Shown: positions 8,713 to 17,477, counted from the stretch's first letter. The stretch: 64,000 nucleotides of DNA from Carnobacterium_B sp045617425 (GCF_045617425.1 NZ_JAZLIO010000003.1:124001-188000), one strand, 5' to 3'. A program made the numbers and translations. Notes: a model not told the origin generated them from the sequence alone.

Positions 8713-8770
8713 GAATAAAGTGATATTAATTTACCAATAATAATAAAGTCAAATGCGGAGGTGTAACAAA

Positions 8771-9013
8771 TTGTCTACTAATGAAACTTTCGAAAAAATA
8801 AAAAAAATCATTGTTGAAAGATTTGGCATTGATGAAGAAAAAGTAACTAAAGAACTTACTTTTAAAGATGATCTAGGTGCTGATTCTCTTGATGTTGTAG
8901 AATTAGTTATGGAATTAGAGGACGTCTTCGGAACAGAAATATCTGATGAAGATGCTGAACAAATATCTACAGTTGGAAATGCAGTAACCTATATCGATCA
9001 ACACAAAGACTAA
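8771..9013 (+). CDS. acpP: Acyl carrier protein
   Basis: Carries acyl chains on a 4'-phosphopantetheine arm during fatty acid synthesis and donates them to PlsX. The 80-residue acidic helical protein contains DDLGADSLDVVELVMELED; the Ser of DSL (residue 39) is the phosphopantetheine site. The start is TTG 8771, 7 bases after GGAGGTG; a nearby ATG at 8781 is out of frame, and the longer open frame from 8753 would overlap the ribosome binding site. B. subtilis places fabD and fabG between plsX and acpA; here they are missing, so this ACP is separated from the fatty acid synthase genes. Confidence 0.95.
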   Translation: MSTNETFEKIKKIIVERFGIDEEKVTKELTFKDDLGADSLDVVELVMELEDVFGTEISDEDAEQISTVGNAVTYIDQHKD

Positions 9014-9024
9014 TAGTGTTATCC

Positions 9025-9066
9025 GGAGTCGCTTAACTTATTTTGAGTTTAGCGACTCTTTCTTTT
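9025..9066 (+). terminator. Intrinsic terminator after acpP
   Basis: GAGTCGCTTAA pairs with TTTAGCGACTC, followed by TTTCTTTT. The T tract runs directly into the rnc extended -10 element. Confidence 0.75.
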
Positions 9067-9074
9067 GATATAAT
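9066..9074 (+). promoter_or_regulatory. Candidate extended -10 promoter of rnc-smc
   Basis: TGATATAAT is a perfect TATAAT with the TGn extension; no convincing -35. It abuts the acpP terminator and would give a leader of about 120 bases before rnc. Confidence 0.5.
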
Positions 9075-9203
9075 TGATACGGAGAGATTCTACTCTTGTT
9101 GAACGGGACGGTAGAGCATAAAACCTAGAAATGGTTTATTTTTATGACTAAACACAGTATAATGAAAGAGCATGGAGAAATTTTTATAGAAAGGAAGAAT
9201 ACA

Positions 9204-9899
9204 ATGGATGACGCATTTTTAACACAATTAAAGACTAAATTCGATTTGGTTTTTCACGACCTATCTTATTTAGAAGAAGCATTCACCCATTCATCATATG
9301 TGAATGAGCACAGGAATCTTGAATTAAAGGATAATGAAAGAATTGAATTTTTAGGAGATGCGGTACTAGAATTAACCGTATCAAGATTTTTATATGAATT
9401 ATATCCTAACTTGCCTGAAGGGAAATTAACACGATTGAGAGCGACTATTGTTTGTGAAGCTAGTTTGAGTCAATTCGCAAAAGAATACGAATTCGATCAA
9501 TTTATCCGTTTAGGTAAAGGCGAAGAACGTATGAATGGACGAAAACGTCCAGCATTACTTTGCGATTTATTTGAATCCTTTATTGGAGCGTTATATTTAG
9601 ATCAAGGAATAGATAGTGTATTATCTTTTCTTGAACAAACGATTTTTCCAAAAATCAAGTCCGGTGCTTTCTCACATGTGATGGATCATAAAACTAATTT
9701 ACAAGAGTTTTTACAACAAAAAGGTGAAATTGGAATCGACTACCAATTAGTGGATGAAATTGGGCCAGCACATCAAAAGGCCTTTGTGGTAGAAGTACGC
9801 GCTGAAGGGCAAGTACTTGGACAAGGACAAGGGAAAACTAAAAAAGCAGCTGAACAAGTGGCTGCAGAAAATGCATTACTTGCTTTGCAAGAAAAATAG
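9204..9899 (+). CDS. rnc: Ribonuclease III
   Basis: Double-strand-specific endoribonuclease that processes rRNA precursors and structured mRNAs. The 231-residue protein has the nuclease signature NERIEFLGDAVLEL (about 42-55), LFESFIGALYLDQG (about 115-128), and a C-terminal double-stranded RNA binding domain ending in KTKKAAEQVAAENAL (about 211-225). ATG 9204 is used because AAGGAAG precedes it by 8 bases; the frame is open to 9144 but that would add 20 residues with no ribosome binding site. It precedes smc by 24 bases, the conserved rnc-smc-ftsY order. Confidence 0.95.
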   Translation: MDDAFLTQLKTKFDLVFHDLSYLEEAFTHSSYVNEHRNLELKDNERIEFLGDAVLELTVSRFLYELYPNLPEGKLTRLRATIVCEASLSQFAKEYEFDQFIRLGKGEERMNGRKRPALLCDLFESFIGALYLDQGIDSVLSFLEQTIFPKIKSGAFSHVMDHKTNLQEFLQQKGEIGIDYQLVDEIGPAHQKAFVVEVRAEGQVLGQGQGKTKKAAEQVAAENALLALQEK

Positions 9900-9923
9900 T
9901 ACAGGGGAAAGGAGCCAGTAGTT

Positions 9924-12900
9924 GTGCAATTAAAAAGAATAGACATCGCTGGTTTCAAATCATTTGCGGATAAAACAACAATTGAATTTCATAATGGTGT
10001 GACAGCTGTAGTAGGTCCAAACGGAAGTGGGAAAAGTAATATAACAGAAGCTATTCGTTGGGTTTTAGGTGAACAATCAGCAAAGAACCTACGTGGTGGA
10101 AGAATGAACGATGTTATTTTTTCAGGATCTGATACAAGAAAACCAGTCAACTTAGCTGAAGTTACGTTGATACTAGAAAATGAAGATTATTTTTTACCTT
10201 TAGAATTTAGCGAAATAAGCATTACGAGACGATTGCATCGAAACGGTGAGAGTGAATTCTATTTGAATAAACAAGCTTGTCGTTTGAAAGATATTGTTGA
10301 TCTTTTTATGGATTCGGGATTGGGAAAAGAATCTTTTTCAATTATTTCTCAAGGGAAAGTTGAAAGTATTTTCAACAGTAAGCCAGAAGAAAGAAGAGCA
10401 ATTTTTGAAGAAGCAGCCGGTGTGCTAAAATACAAGACACGTAAGAAAAAAGCCGAACAAAAATTAACTGAAACCGAAGAAAATTTAAATCGTGTCCAAG
10501 ATATTGTTTATGAACTGGAAGGGCAAGTTGAACCTTTGAGAGAACAAAGCAGTATAGCGAAAGACTTTTTGTTTTATAAGGAACAATTGACCGAAATGGA
10601 CATTGCTTTAACGGTTGTTGAAATTGAACGTTTGAAAGTAAATTGGGATGAAAGCAAACATGAAATGAGTTCGTTTGAGAAACACTTAGTTGAAAAGCAA
10701 CTAAGTTTATCGGATTGTGAAACGCAATTGAAACACAAACGGAAACAAAAAGCTGAATTGACTGATGAAATTGAAAAAATTCAGCAAGATTTAGTTCAAA
10801 CTATTCAATTATTTGAACAGACAGACGGTCAAAAAAATGTTTTATCTGAACGCAATAAATTCACCTCTGAAAACCTGCAACAACTTGAAACCTCTAAAGA
10901 GCAAGCAAACCAGAGAGTGGGTCAATTAGAGCAACAACTTAAAGGGATCGATGAAATTTTAGCGAAGAAAACGGAACATGAGCGACAATTAAAGTCAGAA
11001 CTTATAGCTGTTGAAAAAGAAGCATTGTCTCTTTCAGGGAATTCAAAAGAGACGATTGAGACTTTGCGAGATGAATATGTTGATTTAATGCAAAAACAAA
11101 CCAGTTTGCGCAATGAGCAAACCTATCTTGAACGAAGCTCTTATCAAATGGCGCAAAAGAACTTAAAGTCAACCGCAGCAGTCAGTGAACTTGAGAAAAC
11201 GATTGAAAAAATTACGGCAGACTTTGCACACATTGCTCAAGAATTAAAGGATACACAACGAGAAATTGCTCAAAAGTTATTGTTTTACCAAGAGAAACAA
11301 GCAAGCATTCAAACCAAAAGACAAGAATTAGAAGCAAACGAAACGCGTATGTATGACGCTTTAAAAGTTGTGCAGCAGGCAAAAGCAAAAAAAGAAAGTT
11401 TGAAAGAATTAAATGAAGATTATGCTGGTTTTTATCAAGGTGTAAAAGAAGTTTTGAAGCGTAAAAAAGACATCGGTGGGATCATCGGAGCCGTTGCGGA
11501 ATTGATTGAAGTACCCAAACAAGCTGAATTAGCTATTGATATTGCACTCGGTGCAGCTAGCCAAAATATCATCGTCCAAGATGAACAAAGCGGACGTAAA
11601 GGGATTCAATACTTAAAACAAAAACGTATTGGCCGAGCAACATTTTTACCTTTAACCACAATTAAAGCTCGTCATCTTCCAACATCTGTAGAAAATAAGG
11701 CTAGCAGTTGTGATGGTTTCTTAGGGATTGCAAGTAAATTGATTGATTATCCTGAAGCTGTTTCAACAGTTATACAAAATTTATTGGGAACAACTATTGT
11801 TGCCAGAGATTTGTCGTCTGCTAATATCATTGCACGTGAAATCCAATTTAAGTTTCGTGTAGTGACACTTGAAGGCGATGTGATGAATGCCGGTGGTTCA
11901 ATGACTGGTGGAGCGAGCAAATCTGGCAATCAGGGGAGTTTATTTGCTCGGAAAAATGAATTAACAAATTTAACTAAGCAAATAGCTCAAATGGAAACAA
12001 CCTTGACGAAAAAAGAAATAAAAGTTCGCACAATGAAACAAGTAATCAAGAAAGAAGAATCAACCTTGAATGAGTTACGTGAACTTGGAGAAGGACAGCG
12101 TTTGAAAGAACAAGAACTGAAAAATCAAGCAGAAATGCTTGAAGAAAAACAGATTCGGTTAACAAGAGAGTTAAAAGCTGTTCAATACGAATTCAAGGAA
12201 GCAAAAGAAGAAGTAGAATCCTATGAGTTGAAAAATACGGAGTTAACGGAATCTTTGCAAACGGTCAAAAAAGAAATGGAGCACATCAATCATCAGATTT
12301 TACTGGCTTCTTCTCAAAATGAAGAGCGTGAAAAAAATCATACATTGATTAATGAAAAGCAACAACAACTAAGAACGAGATTGGCTGCTTTAAAAGAGCA
12401 ATTGCTTAGTTTGAAAAAAGAACAAAAAGCGGTCTCTAGTCAATTAGATGATCAACAGAAAGATATTACGACCATCATTAGCCGAATGGAACAAATGACG
12501 CATTCTGATGGTACACATCAGATGACTAAAAAAGAATTAAGCGACCAGTTAGCGCAATTATCAGCTACAAAACAGACGCTAGAAAATCAATTATCAAAAA
12601 TAAAAAAAGAAAAAGTGCTTATTGAAGAGCAATTGAATGAAATTGAACAATTAACGACACTAACGAATAATCAAAAACATTATCTGTTAGAAGAAAAGGC
12701 AAAAGCTGAAGTTTCAATGAATCGTACAGATGTTGCAATTGAAAATCGCTTAACTTATTTAAATGAAGAGTACAGTATGACTTTTGAAGCGGCTAAAGAA
12801 AGCCATTTGCTTGAAGTTTCTTTAGAAGAAGCGACACGTAAAGTGAAACTTCTGAAACAAAGTATTGATGAGTTGGGTTCTGTTAATCTTGGTGCTATCG

Positions 12901-13496
12901 AAGAATTTGAACGTGTGAATGAACGGTATTCTTTCCTTGTGGATCAACGTGAAGATTTGATAGAAGCAAAAGTTAGTTTGTATACCACGATGAATGAAAT
13001 GGATGAAGAAGTTAAGATCCGCTTTTCTGAAGTGTTTGAAGATATTCGACTGAAATTTTCCGAAGTTTTCCCGCAGATGTTTGGCGGAGGATCAGCTGAA
13101 TTACGGTTAACAGATCCTAAAAACTTGTTAACGACCGGTATTGAGATCATTGCTCAGCCTCCTGGTAAAAAGTTACAGCAGTTAAGTCTCTTGTCTGGAG
13201 GGGAACGAGCATTTACAGCAATAGCTCTAATGTTTTCAATTATACAAGTTCGGCCAGTACCCTTCTGTATTTTAGATGAAGTTGAAGCCGCCCTAGATGA
13301 GGCTAACGTCATCCGCTTTGGACGATATTTAAAGCGATTTGATGGAGATACTCAATTTATCGTCATTACTCACCGTAAAGGAACAATGGAAGAAGCTAAT
13401 GTTCTTTATGGCATAACCATGCAAGAATCAGGTGTTTCTAAGGTTGTATCTGTTCGTTTAGAAGAATTAGCAGAAGCACATGTAGGAATAACCTAG
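9924..13496 (+). CDS. smc: Chromosome segregation ATPase Smc
   Basis: Core subunit of bacterial condensin; with ScpA and ScpB (encoded in this window at 42700 and 43475) it compacts and segregates chromosomes. The 1190-residue protein shows Walker A GPNGSGKSN (about 32-40), two long coiled-coil arms, a hinge (about 510-660, containing the glycine-rich GDVMNAGGSMTGGASKSG), the ABC signature LSGGERAF (near 1090) and Walker B FCILDEVEAALDE (near 1115). The start is GTG 9924, nine bases after AAAGGAG. Length and architecture are normal. Confidence 0.97.
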   Translation: MQLKRIDIAGFKSFADKTTIEFHNGVTAVVGPNGSGKSNITEAIRWVLGEQSAKNLRGGRMNDVIFSGSDTRKPVNLAEVTLILENEDYFLPLEFSEISITRRLHRNGESEFYLNKQACRLKDIVDLFMDSGLGKESFSIISQGKVESIFNSKPEERRAIFEEAAGVLKYKTRKKKAEQKLTETEENLNRVQDIVYELEGQVEPLREQSSIAKDFLFYKEQLTEMDIALTVVEIERLKVNWDESKHEMSSFEKHLVEKQLSLSDCETQLKHKRKQKAELTDEIEKIQQDLVQTIQLFEQTDGQKNVLSERNKFTSENLQQLETSKEQANQRVGQLEQQLKGIDEILAKKTEHERQLKSELIAVEKEALSLSGNSKETIETLRDEYVDLMQKQTSLRNEQTYLERSSYQMAQKNLKSTAAVSELEKTIEKITADFAHIAQELKDTQREIAQKLLFYQEKQASIQTKRQELEANETRMYDALKVVQQAKAKKESLKELNEDYAGFYQGVKEVLKRKKDIGGIIGAVAELIEVPKQAELAIDIALGAASQNIIVQDEQSGRKGIQYLKQKRIGRATFLPLTTIKARHLPTSVENKASSCDGFLGIASKLIDYPEAVSTVIQNLLGTTIVARDLSSANIIAREIQFKFRVVTLEGDVMNAGGSMTGGASKSGNQGSLFARKNELTNLTKQIAQMETTLTKKEIKVRTMKQVIKKEESTLNELRELGEGQRLKEQELKNQAEMLEEKQIRLTRELKAVQYEFKEAKEEVESYELKNTELTESLQTVKKEMEHINHQILLASSQNEEREKNHTLINEKQQQLRTRLAALKEQLLSLKKEQKAVSSQLDDQQKDITTIISRMEQMTHSDGTHQMTKKELSDQLAQLSATKQTLENQLSKIKKEKVLIEEQLNEIEQLTTLTNNQKHYLLEEKAKAEVSMNRTDVAIENRLTYLNEEYSMTFEAAKESHLLEVSLEEATRKVKLLKQSIDELGSVNLGAIEEFERVNERYSFLVDQREDLIEAKVSLYTTMNEMDEEVKIRFSEVFEDIRLKFSEVFPQMFGGGSAELRLTDPKNLLTTGIEIIAQPPGKKLQQLSLLSGGERAFTAIALMFSIIQVRPVPFCILDEVEAALDEANVIRFGRYLKRFDGDTQFIVITHRKGTMEEANVLYGITMQESGVSKVVSVRLEELAEAHVGIT

Positions 13497-13511
13497 AAAC
13501 GATAGCGGAGA

Positions 13512-13539
13512 AAAGATCGATTAGTGTCGATCTTTTTTT
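13512..13539 (+). terminator. Intrinsic terminator after smc
   Basis: AAAGATCGA/TCGATCTTT hairpin with a 6-base loop and a run of T. It separates smc from the HAD gene. Confidence 0.8.
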
Positions 13540-13577
13540 CCCTTTTAATGTAGCTATAAAAAGATTGGAGCCAAAGT

Positions 13578-14387
13578 ATGATTAAATTAATTGCAATTGA
13601 TTTGGATGGTACCTTACTAAATGGAAAACATGGCATATCAGATGAAAATAAAGAAGCAATCAAACAAGCAAAAGAACAAGGCGTAAAAGTAGTCCTTTGT
13701 ACTGGCCGCCCTTTGTTAGGAATGATCGCCTATTTAGAAGAGTTAAATTTAAGAGAAGCTGGAGATTATGGCATTACTTACAATGGTGGTCTAGTACAAC
13801 GTACAGATACTGGTGAAGTATTATCTAAGACAACATTAACAAAAGCTGAAACAGAAGAAATTTTTGAACTAAGCAAACAGATCAATCTCCCTTGTAACTT
13901 CATTGATTTAGAAAAAATTTATGAGCCGCCATACCCTAAAGGGAGAGACTCACTCTATCCAACAGTCATGTCAGCATTGCCGTATGTTCCCATAGCAATG
14001 GAAGAAGTACCAGAAGATATTGCTATCAATAAAACAGTTTTTTGTTACACTCAAACGGATTTAGATGAAGCCATCAAAAACATTCCCGTTCATTTTTATA
14101 AAAAATATACGATAATGAAATCTCGTCCAATATTATTAGAACTAATGCCTAAAGGTGTAGATAAAGGCAGTGGAATAGCTGTTTTAGCCGATTTGCTAGG
14201 TTTTGAAGCATCAGAGGTAATGGCATTAGGGGATGAAGCTAACGATGCAGCAATGGTTGAATATGCAGGCATGGGAATAGCCATGGGAAATGCTACGGAT
14301 GACATTAAAGCTATGGCTCAGTATATTACTAAAACAAATGAAGAACATGGCGTGGCACATGCCATTCAAAAATTTGTACTCAATTAA
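13578..14387 (+). CDS. Cof-type HAD-IIB family phosphatase (YidA-like)
   Basis: A 269-residue haloacid dehalogenase-superfamily hydrolase. Motif I IAIDLDGTLL (about 5-14) carries the nucleophile and acid/base aspartates; motif II is VVLCTGRPL (about 39); motif III Lys is in MPKGVDKGSGI (about 190); motif IV is ALGDEANDAAM (about 216). The cap region between motifs II and III is the C2 type. Members dephosphorylate sugar phosphates or cofactors; the substrate cannot be read from sequence. It sits between smc and ftsY, which are directly adjacent in B. subtilis; the insertion is common in lactic acid bacteria as I recall. Confidence 0.88.
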   Translation: MIKLIAIDLDGTLLNGKHGISDENKEAIKQAKEQGVKVVLCTGRPLLGMIAYLEELNLREAGDYGITYNGGLVQRTDTGEVLSKTTLTKAETEEIFELSKQINLPCNFIDLEKIYEPPYPKGRDSLYPTVMSALPYVPIAMEEVPEDIAINKTVFCYTQTDLDEAIKNIPVHFYKKYTIMKSRPILLELMPKGVDKGSGIAVLADLLGFEASEVMALGDEANDAAMVEYAGMGIAMGNATDDIKAMAQYITKTNEEHGVAHAIQKFVLN

Positions 14388-14419
14388 TCATTAACAATGC
14401 CAAGAAAAGAGGGTGTAAA

Positions 14420-15418
14420 ATGGGATTATTCGACAAAATTAAAAAAGCTTTTACAGGTGAAGAGAAGGTTGAAACCACAGAAGTAACCGAAAAGTATGAA
14501 AAAGGTCTTGAAAAAACGAGAAAAACTTTTTCTCAACGCATGAATGAATTGTTTGCTAATTTTAGAACAGTTGATGAAGACTTCTTTGATGAACTTGAGG
14601 AAGTTTTAATTGGAGCAGATGTTGGTTTTGAAGCGACAATGGAAATTACAGATGCCTTACGTCAAGAAGTAAAACTAAAAAATGCAAAAGCTTCTAATGA
14701 GGTTCAACAAGTTATTATTGAAAAAATGGTTGAAATTTATGAAAAAGGGAATACTGAAAAGCCGGAAGTCCATATAAATCCTGATGGGTTAACGGTGATT
14801 TTGATGGTTGGCGTAAATGGTGTAGGAAAAACAACGACAATTGGCAAAATGGCGCATCTTTACCAGCAAGAAGGAAAAAAAGTACTTTTAGCTGCTGGCG
14901 ATACATTTAGAGCCGGCGCGATAGAACAATTGCATGTTTGGGGTGAACGTGTTGGCGTAGAAGTAGTCAGTGGTAAAGCTGGCGGAGATCCAGCAGCTGT
15001 AGTGTTTGATGCGATTAAAGAAGCTAAACAGCAACAAGCGGATATTTTATTCGTAGATACAGCTGGACGTTTACAAAATAAAGTAAACCTTATGAATGAG
15101 TTAGAAAAAATGAAACGTATTATAGAACGTGAAATACCAGGTGGTCCACATGAGGTATTACTTGTATTAGATGCTACAACTGGACAAAATGCGATGAACC
15201 AAGCCAAACAGTTTAAACAAACGACCAATGTAACTGGGATCGTGTTAACTAAATTAGATGGTACAGCAAAAGGTGGAATTGTTTTAGCTATTCGTAAAGA
15301 GTTGGATATTCCTGTGAAATTTGTTGGATTAGGGGAAAGTATGGATGACTTGCAGCTATTTGATCCAAATGAATACATTTATGGATTATTCAGCGAATTA
15401 ATTCAAAATTCGATTTAA
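14420..15418 (+). CDS. ftsY: Signal recognition particle receptor FtsY
   Basis: GTPase that docks SRP-bound ribosomes at the membrane and pairs with Ffh (encoded at 18101). The 332-residue protein has a short charged N-terminal region, the four-helix N domain (about 30-115) and the G domain with GVNGVGKTT (about 131), DTAGR (about 214) and TKLDGTAKGG (about 277). The N-terminal acidic A domain of E. coli is essentially missing, as usual in Gram-positives. ATG follows GAGGGTG. A terminator follows, so ftsY is not co-transcribed with ylxM-ffh; a PTS gene lies in between. Confidence 0.96.
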   Translation: MGLFDKIKKAFTGEEKVETTEVTEKYEKGLEKTRKTFSQRMNELFANFRTVDEDFFDELEEVLIGADVGFEATMEITDALRQEVKLKNAKASNEVQQVIIEKMVEIYEKGNTEKPEVHINPDGLTVILMVGVNGVGKTTTIGKMAHLYQQEGKKVLLAAGDTFRAGAIEQLHVWGERVGVEVVSGKAGGDPAAVVFDAIKEAKQQQADILFVDTAGRLQNKVNLMNELEKMKRIIEREIPGGPHEVLLVLDATTGQNAMNQAKQFKQTTNVTGIVLTKLDGTAKGGIVLAIRKELDIPVKFVGLGESMDDLQLFDPNEYIYGLFSELIQNSI

Positions 15419-15428
15419 TAACATTCTT

Positions 15429-15473
15429 AAAGAGCAGCCTTTTAAGTAATATTAAAAGGTTGCTCTTTTTTTA
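15429..15473 (+). terminator. Intrinsic terminator after ftsY
   Basis: AAGAGCAGCCTTTTAA pairs with TTAAAAGGTTGCTCTT (one G-U) over a short loop, followed by T residues. Confidence 0.85.
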
Positions 15474-15476
15474 ACG

Positions 15477-15491
15477 TGTGTGCGTTTACAT
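15477..15491 (-). promoter_or_regulatory. cre site (CcpA operator) upstream of the PTS gene
   Basis: Read on the minus strand, ATGTAAACGCACACA matches the consensus WTGNAANCGNWNNCW at every fixed position. It lies just upstream of the putative -35, centred near -42, so carbon catabolite control by CcpA is likely; whether activation or repression cannot be told. Confidence 0.7.
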
Positions 15492-15492
15492 T

Positions 15493-15519
15493 TTGAAACG
15501 GGTTCTCCAATGTGATAAT
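15493..15519 (+). promoter_or_regulatory. Promoter of the PTS gene
   Basis: TTGAAA (15493-15498) and the extended -10 TGTGATAAT (15511-15519), spacer 15. The next element is a perfect inverted repeat at the expected transcript start. Confidence 0.5.
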
Positions 15520-15520
15520 A

Positions 15521-15560
15521 TTGCAAAGTATGTTGTTATTTTTACATCCATACTTTGCAA
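15521..15560 (+). repeat. Perfect 12-bp inverted repeat in the PTS leader
   Basis: TTGCAAAGTATG (15521-15532) and CATACTTTGCAA (15549-15560) are exact reverse complements with a 16-base loop. The sequence lies between the -10 and the ribosome binding site. It lacks a following T run, so it is not a plain terminator. It could be an operator or a 5' mRNA stem-loop; it does not resemble the LicT/GlcT RAT consensus I know. Confidence 0.75.
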
Positions 15561-15587
15561 TTATTTAGATTTAAAGGAGGAAAAAAA

Positions 15588-17477
15588 GTGAAAGATAAAG
15601 TTTTTGAAGGGCTGCAAAAAATGGGTAAAACCTTTATGTTGCCTATTGCATTACTTCCAGTAGCAGGTTTGCTGTTAGGAATAGGGTCATCTTTTACTGG
15701 AGATTCATTTGTAAGTCTATATGACTTAGAGTGGTTACTAGGGGAAGGTACTGTGTTATACGGTATTTTAACAGTATTAAAAGATTGTGGAACGATTGTA
15801 TTTGATAATTTACCACTGCTCTTTGCAGTTGGGGTTGCTTTAGGAATGGCTAAAGCTGCCAAAGAAGTTGCGGCTTTATCAGCTGTTGTAGCATACTTTA
15901 TGATGTATGCATCTTTAACAAGTACCATTACAAACTTTGGAAATATAGAAAAATTGCAACAAACTCCGGGATTAATTGCTTCGGTACTTAGTTTTGATGC
16001 AACAATGAATACAGGTGTATTTGGCGGAATCATTATGGGATTAATCGTTGCGGCCTTGCACAATCGCTTTTATAAAATTGAATTACCAGATGCTTTATCG
16101 TTCTTTTCTGGAACGCGTTTCATACCAATTGTATCAGCATTTGCAGCTGTAATCGTAGGAATGATTCTTGCATTTATCTGGCCATATGCTGGTGCAGGAA
16201 TTGCATGGTTAGGTTCAGTTGTAGCTGAACTTGGGTATATTGGAACTTTCTTGTATGGTTTTATTTATCGTGCATTGATTCCATTAGGTTTACATCACGT
16301 GTTTTATCTTCCTTTCTGGCAGACAGCACTTGGAGGAACAGCTGAAATTAATGGAACAATTGTTGAAGGAGCTCAAAACATCGTCTTTTCACAATTATCT
16401 AATGGACAAGTTGTTGATCCTGAAGCAGCAAAATTCTTCTCTGGATTATTCCCGTTCATGATTTTCGGATTCCCAGCAGCAGCTTTTGCAATGTACCAAA
16501 CGGCTAAACCTGAACGTAAAAAAGACGTTAAGGGACTTATGATGTCTTCTTCACTAACATCAATTTTTACAGGAATCACAGAGCCGCTTGAATTTTCATT
16601 CTTATTTGCTTCACCTTTCTTATACTTCGGAGTACATTGTGTATTAGCTGCATTCTCATTTGTAATTATGCACTTCTTAAATGTTGGAGTAGGATTGACT
16701 TTCTCAGGTGGCTTACTTGACTTTGTATTGTATGGTATCTTACCAGGACAAGGAATAACCAACTGGATACCAGTTGTCTTAGTAGGAATTGTTTATGCGC
16801 TAGTTTACTATTTTGTTTTCCGTTTCTTTATTACAAAATTCGACTTGAAAACACCAGGTCGTGAAGATGAAGTAGCTGAATCAAAAATGTATACAAAAGC
16901 AGATTACCAAGCTAAAAAAGCTGGCGGAACTGCATCTAATGAGCCCGTTCTAGATGAAATGTCACATGATATCATAGAAGGACTGGGTGGAAAAGCCAAT
17001 TTAGTCGATGTTGACAATTGTGCAACACGATTAAGAGTAACGATTAAAGATGGTCAGTTGGTTGATCAAGCTAAATTGAAATCAACAGGAGCAGCTGGAG
17101 TTGTTGTCAAAGGTACTAGTGCTCAAGTTATTTATGGACCAAAAGTATCAAATATTAAATCAAATATAGATGAATATTTAGCTAGTTCAACAAATAAAGG
17201 ATCTGCATCTCCTGTTAAACCTTCTAATCCTGCTGATGAAATGTCTGCAGATATTATCGAAGGACTTGGCGGAGAAGAAAATCTAATCGATGTTGACAAT
17301 TGTGCTACTCGCTTAAGAGTTACTGTTAAAGATGGACAATTAGTTAATCAAGCGAAGTTGAAATCAACAGGAGCAGCTGGAGTTGTTGTCAAAGGCACTA
17401 GTGCTCAAGTTATCTATGGACCAAAAGTATCAAATATTAAATCAAATATTGAAGAATACCGTAATGGTAGACTTTAA
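15588..17477 (+). CDS. PTS permease EIIC-EIIB-EIIB, glucose/glucoside family, with duplicated EIIB
   Basis: Membrane sugar transporter that phosphorylates its substrate using phosphate from HPr and an EIIA. Residues ~1-425 form the multi-helix EIIC domain, with GLHHVFYLPFWQ (about 226) and the GITEPLEFSFLF motif (about 328). Two EIIB domains follow, about residues 456-530 and 550-625, each with the phosphorylated cysteine in VDNCATRLR. A second EIIB is unusual; no EIIA domain is attached, so one must come from elsewhere. GTG 15588 follows AAAGGAGG; the longer frame from 15555 has no ribosome binding site. The gene is alone between terminators and has its own cre site. Substrate is probably glucose or an alpha-glucoside; this is a family-level guess. 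Confidence 0.88.
   Translation: MKDKVFEGLQKMGKTFMLPIALLPVAGLLLGIGSSFTGDSFVSLYDLEWLLGEGTVLYGILTVLKDCGTIVFDNLPLLFAVGVALGMAKAAKEVAALSAVVAYFMMYASLTSTITNFGNIEKLQQTPGLIASVLSFDATMNTGVFGGIIMGLIVAALHNRFYKIELPDALSFFSGTRFIPIVSAFAAVIVGMILAFIWPYAGAGIAWLGSVVAELGYIGTFLYGFIYRALIPLGLHHVFYLPFWQTALGGTAEINGTIVEGAQNIVFSQLSNGQVVDPEAAKFFSGLFPFMIFGFPAAAFAMYQTAKPERKKDVKGLMMSSSLTSIFTGITEPLEFSFLFASPFLYFGVHCVLAAFSFVIMHFLNVGVGLTFSGGLLDFVLYGILPGQGITNWIPVVLVGIVYALVYYFVFRFFITKFDLKTPGREDEVAESKMYTKADYQAKKAGGTASNEPVLDEMSHDIIEGLGGKANLVDVDNCATRLRVTIKDGQLVDQAKLKSTGAAGVVVKGTSAQVIYGPKVSNIKSNIDEYLASSTNKGSASPVKPSNPADEMSADIIEGLGGEENLIDVDNCATRLRVTVKDGQLVNQAKLKSTGAAGVVVKGTSAQVIYGPKVSNIKSNIEEYRNGRL
16953..17449 (+). repeat. Tandem in-frame duplication of the EIIB domain (282-bp period)
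   Basis: Copy 1 begins at 16953 and copy 2 at 17235, exactly 282 bases (94 codons) apart. By hand count the first 117 bases from the Met codon (16959-17075 against 17241-17357) differ at about 25 positions, mostly synonymous, while the next 92 (17076-17167 against 17358-17449) differ at only two. Confidence 0.92.

Noticed and set aside
14860..15378. Long reverse-strand open frame inside ftsY
   Set aside because: Antisense to a strongly conserved gene, no ribosome binding site, composition of a shadow frame.
15542..16063. Reverse-strand 173-codon frame inside the PTS gene
   Set aside because: Antisense to the EIIC coding region, low complexity typical of shadow frames.
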